From contig JAUIAV010000009.1 in assembly GCA_030425195.1 (NCBI GenBank), positions 62,001 through 126,000 on the forward strand: DNA of 64,000 nucleotides, given 5' to 3'. This DNA comes from Gammaproteobacteria bacterium (GTDB taxonomy: Bacteria > Pseudomonadota > Gammaproteobacteria > Pseudomonadales > Azotimanducaceae). Under the pieces are notes generated by a model. That model saw only the letters and a list, made by a program, of their open reading frames with translations, did no database searches and was not told the DNA's origin. Shown here piece by piece: positions 44,449-52,398 of the stretch. Positions within the stretch are counted from its first letter, which is position 1, and every line of letters begins with the position of its first letter. A program made the position numbers and the translations under genes.

Positions 44449-45090
44449 TCAGGCCGCCGCAGCCGCCGCTATCACCGCCTCCAGTTCCGCTTTCACCACC
44501 GGCCGTTCGCCGACCCGCCCGTACCAGGCCTGAAGACCCGGTCTCTCGCCCATCGCCACACCGAGCGTCTGGGCAAAGGTCAGACAGAGCCAGGTGGCGA
44601 TGTCCGCCAGGGAGTAAGCCTCGGAAAGGTAGTCCTGAACGCCGAGCCGCTGCTCCAGCGTATCCAGATAGCCTTCGAAGGCCGCCAGCGTCTCTGCCAC
44701 CGCCGTCTCGTCCCTGCCCTCGCCGCCGGGTTTCATGAACACTTCCCGGATAAGCGTGGTCACGTGGGTGGCCATGAAAAAGTCGGCCCTGTCCTCCCAC
44801 ATCCGGCAGGCGGCGCGGCCGATCGGATCCGCCGGCATCAGCGGCACGGCCGGATAGGCCTCCTCCAGGTACTCGTTGATCACCGTGGAGTCGACCACGG
44901 CGAGCTCCTGATCCTCCAGTACCGGCACTTCCCCTTTCGGGCTCACCGCCAGGAAGGCTTCCGGCTTCGGGCCCCACAGAGTGGCTCGGCTCCAGGGGAT
45001 TTCGGCAATTTCCGCATCCAGGCCTTTCTCGGCCAGCGCAATCCGCACCTTGGCGGAAAATGGGCTCAACGTTCCGGACCAGAGTTTCAT
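44449..45090 (-). CDS. Glutathione S-transferase
   Basis: 213 residues. N-terminal thioredoxin-like domain with KLWSGTLSPFSAKVRIALAE (catalytic Ser region) and VPVLEDQELAVVDSTVINEY; C-terminal helical domain with YLSEAYSLADIATWLCLTFA. Typical of GSTs in catabolic or detoxification regions. A diverged copy of its end lies at 43520-43660. Divergent from the VOC-like gene at 45247. Confidence 0.92.
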   Translation of the reverse strand: MKLWSGTLSPFSAKVRIALAEKGLDAEIAEIPWSRATLWGPKPEAFLAVSPKGEVPVLEDQELAVVDSTVINEYLEEAYPAVPLMPADPIGRAACRMWEDRADFFMATHVTTLIREVFMKPGGEGRDETAVAETLAAFEGYLDTLEQRLGVQDYLSEAYSLADIATWLCLTFAQTLGVAMGERPGLQAWYGRVGERPVVKAELEAVIAAAAAA

Positions 45091-45246
45091 GGCGGATTCC
45101 TTCGCAAACGGCTGGTCAGCATAACGGGACTGCCTGTGGCGCCAACTACCTGAGAGGTAATGAGACCACCCCTCCCGGTGCGAGCTTCGCCCCCGGTCCC
45201 GTTTCGGCTAGAGTCTGGCCAACAGGGGGAACAGAGGGAGCCTGCC

Positions 45247-46110
45247 ATGCTGGTTGAAATCGACCGTCTGCAGCTCGCCACGAACGATCCGGAGCTGGCC
45301 ATCAGCCGCTGGCGGGATCTGCTCGGCGCCGAGGAAGCCGGGCGGGACCGGGTCCGCTGCCTGGGCGCTGCGCGTACGACCCTTCGTCTCGGCAGCAGCG
45401 TGGTCGAGATTCTGACCCCGGATGGCACCGGGCTGGTGGGCGACGCTCTGACCCGGCGCGGCGCGCACCTGTTCTCCGCCGGCGCATCGACCCGGGATCT
45501 GACCGCCGTGCAGCAGCGCATCTCCGGCATCACGCCGAACACGGTGTTCGAGAACGGCCAGCTCTACGTGGACGGACCCGATATCGGCATTCCAGGCCTG
45601 CGGCTGGTGGTGAGCCTGCACGAGGATCGGGAGCCCGTCGGGGATATCGACTATCTCTACGAGGCGACCATCCTGGCGGGCGACGCGGACGCCCTCACCG
45701 CCCGTTTTGCCGAAGTCTTCGCACTCGATGCGCAGACGTTCGTCGACATCAGCTCACCCCGCTTCGGCTACGACGGCAAGCTCACCCTCTTCAGGAGCGG
45801 CGCCCTGCACCGTTTCGAGGTCATCACCCCCATCGATGCGGACAAAACCATGGGTCGGTTCTTCACCAAGGTGGGGCCCTGTCTGTATATGAGCTTCGCG
45901 GAAACCAGCCGCCTGGCCGAGATCGAGCAGCGGGTGGCGGCTGCCGGGCTCGGCCAGACCATCGACCGGCCCGAAGACCGTGCCGGCGAGCTGCCGGCGG
46001 ATCAGGTGTGGCTGCATCCGCCGACCCTGGGTGGGGTGATGCTGGGGCTGTCCCGACCCACCATGGCCTGGTCCTGGTCGGGCAGTCCGGAGCGGGTGGA
46101 ACCCGTCTGA
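45247..46110 (+). CDS. VOC/glyoxalase-like two-domain protein
   Basis: 287 residues from MLVEIDRLQLATNDPELAIS; GGGAG precedes the ATG by six bases. Two VOC-like halves (RWRDLLGAEEAGRDRVRCLG; YLYEATILAGDADALTARFA) and a C-terminal strand block (LHPPTLGGVMLGLSRPTMAW). The usual metal-binding histidines at the domain starts are not evident, so it may be a binding or structural VOC protein. Convergent with the MFS gene (4 bp gap). Confidence 0.75.
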   Translation: MLVEIDRLQLATNDPELAISRWRDLLGAEEAGRDRVRCLGAARTTLRLGSSVVEILTPDGTGLVGDALTRRGAHLFSAGASTRDLTAVQQRISGITPNTVFENGQLYVDGPDIGIPGLRLVVSLHEDREPVGDIDYLYEATILAGDADALTARFAEVFALDAQTFVDISSPRFGYDGKLTLFRSGALHRFEVITPIDADKTMGRFFTKVGPCLYMSFAETSRLAEIEQRVAAAGLGQTIDRPEDRAGELPADQVWLHPPTLGGVMLGLSRPTMAWSWSGSPERVEPV

Positions 46111-46114
46111 ATCG

Positions 46115-47464
46115 TCAGTCCGCGGTCTGTTCGAGCTGTGCGTCCAGCTGCCGCCGGATGGCCGGCAGACTGCGCCAGAGAATGAAGCCGCCCAGCGGGC
46201 AGAGCACGGCGGCGGAAACCGCAATGGATTTGCCGATGGCCTCGTCGTAGCCGAAGACATAGTCCGTGATGGCGGCCACCACCGTGGGCCCCAGGCCCAG
46301 ACCGATCAGGTTGGCCACCAGCTGGAAGACGGCCGTAATCTGGCCGCGCATCCGGTTCGGCGTCATGAGCTGCAGCGTGCCGCTGACCAGGCCGCCCTGG
46401 AAGGCGGAGAAGAACACGGCCAGCGCCAGCATGGTGATGCCGATCACCGGACTGTCCGTGATGCCCAGCATCACGGCACAGGGAAGCAGCGCGCCGATGC
46501 TGATCAGAATCACCCGCACGTAGGCATCCCGGATGCCCCGGGCGAGCCAGCTGTCCGCCAGCATTCCAGCCAGCATCAGGCCCGCCGTGCCGGCGAGGAT
46601 CATCACCAGGCCGAAGACCCAGCCCGCCTGGGCGGTGCCGTAGCCGAAGGTGCGGATCAGATAGGTGGGGCCCCAGAGATTGAGGGCATACACCACCATG
46701 ATGAAAATGGAGGTGCCGAAGATGTGGCCTGCATAGGCGCTGCGGCGGGCCCAGAGATAATCGACCACCTCTCTGATCGGTATGGAATTCACGCTGTCCG
46801 CACCTACACCCTGACGCGCCGGTTCACGGACCGTGGCGAGCATCAGGAGCGCCACCCCGATCCCCGGCAGACCGACGATGAAGAAGGTGATCTGCCAGCC
46901 GTGCATCTCGCCGAGCACGGGCACCGTCAGCTGATCCATCCCGGAGACATAGGCCACCACCGCGCCGCCAAGCATGTAGGCGACCCCGGAACCCAGCGTG
47001 ACGCCGATCATGTAGACCGAGAGCGCTCGGGCGAGCAGCGTGCGGGGAAAGTAATCGGCAATCATCGAGTAGGCGCCGGGGGCCAGGGTGGCCTCCCCTA
47101 CGCCGACACCGACCCGGGCGAGAAACAGTGTCCAGAATCCCTTCGCCAGGCCGCACAGCGCCGTCATGGCCGACCAGACGACGATGCCGGCGGCGATGAG
47201 GTTCCGGCGGCTGCCCCGGTCGGCGATCCGGGCCAGGGGCAGACCCATGCCGGCATAGAACAGGGAGAACGCCAGGCCGGCCAGCAGGCTGTACTGGGTA
47301 TCCGAGATCTGAAAGGTCTCCCGGATCGGGCCCACCAGCAGCCCCATGATCATCCGGTCGAGAAAGGAGAACGCCTGAGCGAGCAGCAGCACGCCCACCA
47401 CGTACCAGGCGTAGAGGAGCGAGGCCGGCGACCGGCCGGCAGTGACACCCGACGGCTGACTCAT
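46115..47464 (-). CDS. MFS transporter (spinster/aromatic-acid type)
   Basis: 449 residues, twelve membrane segments. MFS signature between TM2 and TM3: GMGLPLARIADRGSRRNLIA; TM1 phrase AQAFSFLDRMIMGLLVGPIR matches the spinster-like/AAHS group of organic acid transporters. Start overlaps the MarR stop by 4 bp. Last gene of the CMD-VOC-MarR-MFS operon, so it probably imports or exports the compound degraded by it. Confidence 0.87.
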   Translation of the reverse strand: MSQPSGVTAGRSPASLLYAWYVVGVLLLAQAFSFLDRMIMGLLVGPIRETFQISDTQYSLLAGLAFSLFYAGMGLPLARIADRGSRRNLIAAGIVVWSAMTALCGLAKGFWTLFLARVGVGVGEATLAPGAYSMIADYFPRTLLARALSVYMIGVTLGSGVAYMLGGAVVAYVSGMDQLTVPVLGEMHGWQITFFIVGLPGIGVALLMLATVREPARQGVGADSVNSIPIREVVDYLWARRSAYAGHIFGTSIFIMVVYALNLWGPTYLIRTFGYGTAQAGWVFGLVMILAGTAGLMLAGMLADSWLARGIRDAYVRVILISIGALLPCAVMLGITDSPVIGITMLALAVFFSAFQGGLVSGTLQLMTPNRMRGQITAVFQLVANLIGLGLGPTVVAAITDYVFGYDEAIGKSIAVSAAVLCPLGGFILWRSLPAIRRQLDAQLEQTAD

Positions 47465-47943
47465 TTCGGCCCGGCGTCCGGGTCCGAAGCTCCCCAGTCC
47501 GCATCCAGCGCCTCATGCAGCGCGTTGAGCCGGTCGCGGCCGATGCGCGCCTCGAGCACGGCTTCCAGCGACCGGATGCCGTTCTGCGCGATTTCCCTGA
47601 GCTCACGGCCATGAGCGGTGAGCGAGACGATCTTGCGCCGACCGTTGTCCGGGTCCGGAACCACGGTCACCAGATCCTTCGCCACCAGGGCCTTCAGCGC
47701 CTGCTGCACGGCCTGCTTGCTCACTCTGAGGTGCTCGGCCATCTCCGACTGCGAGGTGATGCCGTCGTCGATGCAGGCCATCATCATGGACTGGGCCCGG
47801 GGCAGCGACATGCCGGTTTCCCGTAGCATGTGCGCCTGCAGACCGTCATCCACCCAGTAGAACGCATGCAGCAGCTTGCGCAGCAGCATCTCCTGATGGG
47901 CAGCCCCGGCGGCGGCAGGCGCGCGTAGTTGCCTTGCGGACAT
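47461..47943 (-). CDS. MarR-family regulator of the CMD/VOC operon
   Basis: 160 residues. Winged helix: ITSQSEMAEHLRVSKQAVQQ, LKALVAKDLVTVVPDPDNGR, RRKIVSLTAHGRELREIA. Start shares one base with the VOC stop, overlap of 4 bp with MFS stop side. Paralogue at 55958-56461. Likely binds the TCAA-N5-TTGA repeat in front of its own operon. Confidence 0.9.
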   Translation of the reverse strand: MSARQLRAPAAAGAAHQEMLLRKLLHAFYWVDDGLQAHMLRETGMSLPRAQSMMMACIDDGITSQSEMAEHLRVSKQAVQQALKALVAKDLVTVVPDPDNGRRKIVSLTAHGRELREIAQNGIRSLEAVLEARIGRDRLNALHEALDADWGASDPDAGPK

Positions 47944-48530
47944 CAGGCGCCCGTGATCGGCTCACCGTTGGCCTTGATGCCTTCCGCGTTCACAGGCAGG
48001 TCCACGCTCGGTAGGCCCGCCTGCAGGGTGGCGCAGAACTCGAGCATGATGCCGTCCGGGTCGTAGAAGTAGAATGAGCGCAGCCAGGTCTTGTCCGTGA
48101 TCTCGCCCGCCGTGCGCGCATCTTTGCCGGTGACCACGTCGTCGTGGTTCACCACCTCGGTGCATTCCACGCCGTTCGCCACGAGCTGCTCCCGGTAGCC
48201 GTCAATCTTATCCGCCGGTACGGCGAACGCCACGTGATTCATGGAGCCGTGCGCCGAGCTGATGGTGCCGCCGCCACCCACCAGGTGCGCGGCCGAGGCG
48301 ATGCCCGGCTGGGCTTTCTGCGCATCGCGGAACCAGAAGAACGCCAGCTCGTTGCCGCCGCCCATGTCGAAGAAGAAGTGCTGGCCGTAGCCGCCGTCCA
48401 GGTCGAAGCCCTTGTTCAGCTTCATGCCCAGCTTGTTGGTGTAGAAGTCCACGGTGCGTTCCATGTCGCTGCAGACCAGCGCCAGGTGATGCAGACCGCC
48501 GAATTCGTATCCCTGTGTGTTTTCCGCCAT
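47943..48530 (-). CDS. VOC-family dioxygenase-like protein 1
   Basis: 195 residues from MAENTQGYEFGGLHHLALVC. Facial triad positions: His in LHHLALVCSDMERTVDFYT, His in GSMNHVAFAVPADK, Glu in GIMLEFCATL. FDMGGGNELAFFWFRDA is shared in pattern with the paralogue at 56465-57007. The 2-His-1-Glu set is compatible with extradiol dioxygenase or lyase chemistry. 4-bp gap after the CMD gene. Confidence 0.85.
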   Translation of the reverse strand: MAENTQGYEFGGLHHLALVCSDMERTVDFYTNKLGMKLNKGFDLDGGYGQHFFFDMGGGNELAFFWFRDAQKAQPGIASAAHLVGGGGTISSAHGSMNHVAFAVPADKIDGYREQLVANGVECTEVVNHDDVVTGKDARTAGEITDKTWLRSFYFYDPDGIMLEFCATLQAGLPSVDLPVNAEGIKANGEPITGA

Positions 48531-48534
48531 CGCT

Positions 48535-49191
48535 TCAGTCCTCTTTTTTCCAGGCACCACCTGCCCAGTCCGCCGGTTCGCCCTCGCCGGGTACGGGCAC
48601 TTCTCGGATGCGCTCGTCCACGTCGTCGAACTCGAGCCTGAGCGCCTTGCAGCAGACCGCATGCAGGTTGTAGCCCATGGTGTGATACGTGAGTTCCAGA
48701 ATATCCTCGTCGGAGAGATGCGACTTGAGCGCTTCGAACAGCTCGTCGGACGCCCGGCCGCCCTGGAGAATGAGCGCATCCGCCCAGGCCAGCACTGCCC
48801 GCTCCTTCGCGTCGAACACGTCGCTCACCTCCCAGTACGGGATGGCGGCGATCTTCTCGTCACTGATCCCGAAGCGTCGCGCCGCCTTGCAGTGCTGGGA
48901 AAAAACGAACTGACTGCCCTGAGCGTAGCCCGCCCGCATGATGGCCAGCTCCCGGACTCCGCCATCCAGCTGACTGACGCTCTTGTCCGCGAACATGCCG
49001 AACATGCCGAAGTGGCTGGTGGCGTGATCGAAAACATAGGGCACCAGCGCGAAGACGGTCCACCAGTTGCCCGGCGTGCCCGTGGCAGTGCCCGGGTCTT
49101 CCACCGGGTCCCGGTCACCGAACAGAGAATTGTAATACTTGAGGACGTTTTCCCCGGCTTCCGCACGGGATACCTGTCTCAGTCGCGGCAT
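48535..49191 (-). CDS. Carboxymuconolactone decarboxylase-family protein
   Basis: 218 residues from MPRLRQVSRAEAGENVLKYY. AhpD/CMD-like core: RELAIMRAGYAQGSQFVFSQ then HCKAARRFGIS, and later AVLAWADALIL, EDILELTYHTMGYNLHAVCC. Only one cysteine sits in the active-site helix region, so a decarboxylase or hydratase role is more likely than peroxidatic AhpD. GGGAGA precedes the ATG. The much longer open frame upstream is antisense to DUF3604. Confidence 0.85.
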   Translation of the reverse strand: MPRLRQVSRAEAGENVLKYYNSLFGDRDPVEDPGTATGTPGNWWTVFALVPYVFDHATSHFGMFGMFADKSVSQLDGGVRELAIMRAGYAQGSQFVFSQHCKAARRFGISDEKIAAIPYWEVSDVFDAKERAVLAWADALILQGGRASDELFEALKSHLSDEDILELTYHTMGYNLHAVCCKALRLEFDDVDERIREVPVPGEGEPADWAGGAWKKED

Positions 49192-49225
49192 GATCGATCT
49201 CCCTCTCCCATTGATAAGACGAGAA

Positions 49226-49257
49226 TCAATATCATTGACTGTTCGGGTCGCTGTCAA
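49226..49257 (-). promoter_or_regulatory. Promoter/operator of the CMD operon, site 1 of TCAA-N5-TTGA
   Basis: TCAA (49226-49229)-TATCA-TTGA (49235-49238) overlaps a minus-strand promoter with -35 TTGACA (49257-49252) and -10 GATATT at 18 bp. The 17-base core AATCAATATCATTGAC is identical to site 2 at 57041. It may also affect the divergent DUF3604 gene. Confidence 0.7.
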
Positions 49258-49287
49258 TAGTCTCTGGCGGATTCGGGGAGAGAGAGG

Positions 49288-51081
49288 ATGCTGGACGACA
49301 TGGCCGCGAACGCAACGACGGATCGGGAGATGGGGCGCGGATACCCGGCTCGGACGCTGGCCGTCACACTGCTTGCCGGCTGCCTCTGCCTGTCGCTGCC
49401 GGGCGCTGCCGGTGCCGGAACCTGCACGCCGGAATCGGACGGAGAGCTGCAGCTCCTGTTCGGCGATCTGCACGTGCATACGGCCTACTCTCTCGACGCC
49501 TACGCCTTCGGCACCCTGGCCACACCCCGGGAAGCTTATGCCTTCGCCAAGGGCCAGCCGCTGCGGCTGGACAACGGGCAGATCATCAGCATCGACCGGC
49601 CCCTGGATTTCACCGCCGTCACCGACCATGCGGAAACCTGGGAAATCACCTGGAGCTGCACGGATCCGATCTATGCCGACATCCCGTACTGCCGCGAGAT
49701 GCGCGCGCTCCGGGACGCCGGTGACGGCCGCGGCGTGTTCGTGAACTACCTGCTGCCGGTGGTCACCAACGATCCACCCGTGCCGGCCCCCTTCTGCGAC
49801 GGGATCGACTGCGAGGCCGCAGGCAGGAGCCAGTGGCAGCGCGTTCAGGAGGCTGCACAGCAGGCCAACGACCCCTGTGAGTTCACGGCACTCATCGGCT
49901 ATGAGTGGACGGCTTCCCCGAACGGCCGTCACTGGCACCGCAATGTGATCTTCCGTTCGGATCAGGTACCCGACCAGGCCTTCGACTACATCCGCTATCC
50001 CAGCGTCGATCGTCTCTGGTCGGCACTGGCCGAGCACTGCCGGCCGGAGGACGGCTGCGATGCGCTGGCGATCCCGCACAACCTGAACTGGACCGACGGC
50101 GGCACCTTCGATGTGGAAAACGATTCTCCGGACGTGGCCGCTCTGCGCGCACGCTACGAGCGGCTGGCGGAAATGCACCAGGAGAAAGGCTCCAGCGAAT
50201 GCCTGCCGGAGAGCCGGGACGGCGACATGAGTGACTGCGGCTTCGAGCTGGTGGCCGTGAACAGCGCCAAGCAGCGGATGATGGGACCGGCGACGGATCT
50301 CGATGCGGAGTGGCGGGCCATGCGCTCGGGCTATTACCGGTCCCTGCTCAGCAGCGGTCTGGTCGCCTACGAGGATTCCAGGAGAACCCTGAATCCACTG
50401 CAGCTCGGCGCCATCGGTTCCACCGATGGCCATTTCGCCGCTTCCGGGTTCACGGAAGAGTCCACCTTCACGGGCGGCGTCTACGCGGTCTGGATGGATC
50501 CCGAAGTGCTGCTGACCAATCCGGTCTACAACCCCGGCGGGCTGGTGGCGGTCTGGGCCACGGAAAACACCCGGGCGGGCGTGTTCGATGCGCTGCAGAA
50601 CCGCTCGGCCTACGCCACCAGCGGCACCCGCATCCGCATGAAGTTCGGCACCACCGCGGCCGATGCCTGCGAGGCCGCGGAGATCGAGTTCCGGACCCCC
50701 ATGGGCGGCACGATCACCGATGAGGCCAGCGCGGATGAGGCCGGCGCTGGGCGGACATTCACCGTGCAGGCGGCCATGGACAGAACGCCGCTCGCGGCTA
50801 TCGACATCGTCAAGGGCCATCTCGAGGACGGCGCGCCGGTGGAGACCGTGCATCGTGTGGCGGAATTCGAAACCGGCAAAGCCAGCGTCTGTGTCACCTG
50901 GACGGACGAATCGGAGAGTGCCGGGCCCGCCTACTGGTACGCCCGGGTGATCGAAGCGCCCAGCCCGCGCTGGTCAAAGCACCTCTGCGAGCGGCTGGGC
51001 CTCTGTGATAAATATCCGGACACGGACCGGATGATCCAGGATCGGGCCTGGAGCTCACCGGTCTGGTACCTGCCCCGCTGA
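49288..51081 (+). CDS. DUF3604 (PHP-like) exported protein
   Basis: 597 residues. N-terminal hydrophobic signal (LAVTLLAGCLCLSLPGAAGA), then PHP-type metal-binding block LLFGDLHVHTAYSLDAYAFG and DFTAVTDHAETWEI, later IPHNLNWTDGGTF and GSTDGHFAASGFTEE. DUF3604 proteins have a PHP-like phosphoesterase or amidohydrolase-type site and are often near TonB receptors and catabolic enzymes. Enzymatic role unknown. A LAGC box raises the option of a lipoprotein, but the hydrophobic stretch continues past it. Divergent from the CMD operon. Confidence 0.87.
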   Translation: MLDDMAANATTDREMGRGYPARTLAVTLLAGCLCLSLPGAAGAGTCTPESDGELQLLFGDLHVHTAYSLDAYAFGTLATPREAYAFAKGQPLRLDNGQIISIDRPLDFTAVTDHAETWEITWSCTDPIYADIPYCREMRALRDAGDGRGVFVNYLLPVVTNDPPVPAPFCDGIDCEAAGRSQWQRVQEAAQQANDPCEFTALIGYEWTASPNGRHWHRNVIFRSDQVPDQAFDYIRYPSVDRLWSALAEHCRPEDGCDALAIPHNLNWTDGGTFDVENDSPDVAALRARYERLAEMHQEKGSSECLPESRDGDMSDCGFELVAVNSAKQRMMGPATDLDAEWRAMRSGYYRSLLSSGLVAYEDSRRTLNPLQLGAIGSTDGHFAASGFTEESTFTGGVYAVWMDPEVLLTNPVYNPGGLVAVWATENTRAGVFDALQNRSAYATSGTRIRMKFGTTAADACEAAEIEFRTPMGGTITDEASADEAGAGRTFTVQAAMDRTPLAAIDIVKGHLEDGAPVETVHRVAEFETGKASVCVTWTDESESAGPAYWYARVIEAPSPRWSKHLCERLGLCDKYPDTDRMIQDRAWSSPVWYLPR

Positions 51082-51110
51082 CGCGGGGGCTGTCTGATCC
51101 AGCTAGCCAG

Positions 51111-52274
51111 CTAGAAAGGCGCGTTCGGCTCGAGCCCCAGCAGCAGGCGCCCGTACTGCTCCGAGGACGTGTCCAGATCGAAGACGGTGTGGCAGGAGCC
51201 GGTATTCAGATCGCGCAGGATCCGCTGCATCGGATTGTCCAGGAAATGTGCATGAGCGCCGCTGGCTTCCATGGCATCCCGGACGATGTCGCGCGCTTCC
51301 CGGACGATGCTGCCGATCCGCACCCGCAGCTTGGCCCGTTCCACGGCCGGACAGGGCTCCCGGCGTTCGCCCCACTCCGTGACTTCGCGGGCCGTCGCCT
51401 TCAGCTTCCATTCCAGGCTTTCGATCCGCTCCCGGAGCATGCCGAGCCGGATCTGAGCCGCCGGCTTTTCCCCCTGCTTGGAACCGGTACCGTACACGAA
51501 GCGCTCGGACAGCCGGTCGTTGAAGATCTGCACGGCCTTGCGCGCGCCGCCCACCATGGGCGCGGCCGCGGTCAGCCCGAGCACGGGCAGCATGGGCATG
51601 GAGTAGATGGGTGAATCGTGCACCTTGGCACCCGGGCACTTGCCGTCCCGCATCTCCGTGATGTTCTGCACCCGGCGGCTGGGGACGAACACGTCCTCCA
51701 CGGCGATGTCGTTGCTGCCGGTGCCGACCATGCCGGCGGTGTTCCAGGTGTCGATCACTTCCGCTTCGTCCCTCGGGATGATGAACATGCCGAGGCCGGG
51801 CGCATCCGAGCCTTCCACCGGCATCAGCGCCCCCACCATCACCCAGTCCGAGTGCATCACCCCGGTGCCCCACTCCCAGCGCCCGGTGACCTTGTACCCG
51901 CCTTCCACCGGCGTGGCGGTCCCGTTCGGCGCCAGAGCCCCCGGGGCAATGATGTACGGCTGCTTGCCGAAAATGTCGTCCTGAGCTTCCTGGTTGTACA
52001 GACCGAGCAGCCAGTTGTGCTCCATGCAGAACGTGGTGACCCAGGCCGTGGACACGCAGCCCTCGCCGAGAATCATGCCGATGTCCATGAAGGTCTCCAG
52101 CGAGAACTCGAAACCGCCGTACTTCTTCGGAACGAAGTAGCGGTAGAGGTCCGCGTCTTCGATGGCCTGCATCACCACGTCCACGGGTTTGCGTTCCGCT
52201 TCCGCCTGCCGCGCGTACTCCGCCAGCATGGGCGCCAGCGCACGGGCGCGCTCGACGAGATCCTGTTCCTGCAT
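51111..52274 (-). CDS. Acyl-CoA dehydrogenase-fold flavin monooxygenase (HsaA/HpaH type)
   Basis: 387 residues from MQEQDLVERARALAPMLAEY; GGAGG precedes this ATG. FAD/FMN binding fold of acyl-CoA dehydrogenases with the monooxygenase block AGMVGTGSNDIAVEDVFVP, and VSTAWVTTFCMEHNWLL near residue 85. It lacks the usual catalytic base position of dehydrogenases that I can place. Two-component oxygenases of this kind hydroxylate phenolic or steroid rings and need a separate reductase, which is not in the window. Divergent from the TonB receptor. Confidence 0.83.
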   Translation of the reverse strand: MQEQDLVERARALAPMLAEYARQAEAERKPVDVVMQAIEDADLYRYFVPKKYGGFEFSLETFMDIGMILGEGCVSTAWVTTFCMEHNWLLGLYNQEAQDDIFGKQPYIIAPGALAPNGTATPVEGGYKVTGRWEWGTGVMHSDWVMVGALMPVEGSDAPGLGMFIIPRDEAEVIDTWNTAGMVGTGSNDIAVEDVFVPSRRVQNITEMRDGKCPGAKVHDSPIYSMPMLPVLGLTAAAPMVGGARKAVQIFNDRLSERFVYGTGSKQGEKPAAQIRLGMLRERIESLEWKLKATAREVTEWGERREPCPAVERAKLRVRIGSIVREARDIVRDAMEASGAHAHFLDNPMQRILRDLNTGSCHTVFDLDTSSEQYGRLLLGLEPNAPF

Positions 52275-52342
52275 TGGGTGCCTCCTCCCCTCCGGACACA
52301 TTAGGCGTTGAGCCTGAGTCGACGGATTCTGCCTTCACCCGC

Positions 52343-52372
52343 TTGACGGCGTCAAATCGATTGACGCAGAAT
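52343..52372 (+). promoter_or_regulatory. Promoter/operator of TonB-P450-MarR operon, site 3
   Basis: GTCAA-ATCGA-TTGAC (52351-52365), the same TCAA-N5-TTGA layout as sites 1 and 2, sits in the spacer between -35 TTGACG (52343-52348) and -10 CAGAAT (52367-52372, 18 bp). It lies 27 bp before the TonB receptor start. Confidence 0.6.
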
Positions 52373-52398
52373 GTCGCCTGTAACGAGGGGAGAATCCT

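Noticed and set aside
49226-49238. Fur box
   Set aside because: Partly similar to the Fur core, but the exact TCAA-N5-TTGA symmetry, the third variant site and the neighbouring MarR genes favour a MarR-type operator.
49192-50853. Upstream extension of the CMD gene frame to 772 codons
   Set aside because: Antisense to DUF3604; the CMD family sequence and Shine-Dalgarno place the start at 49191.
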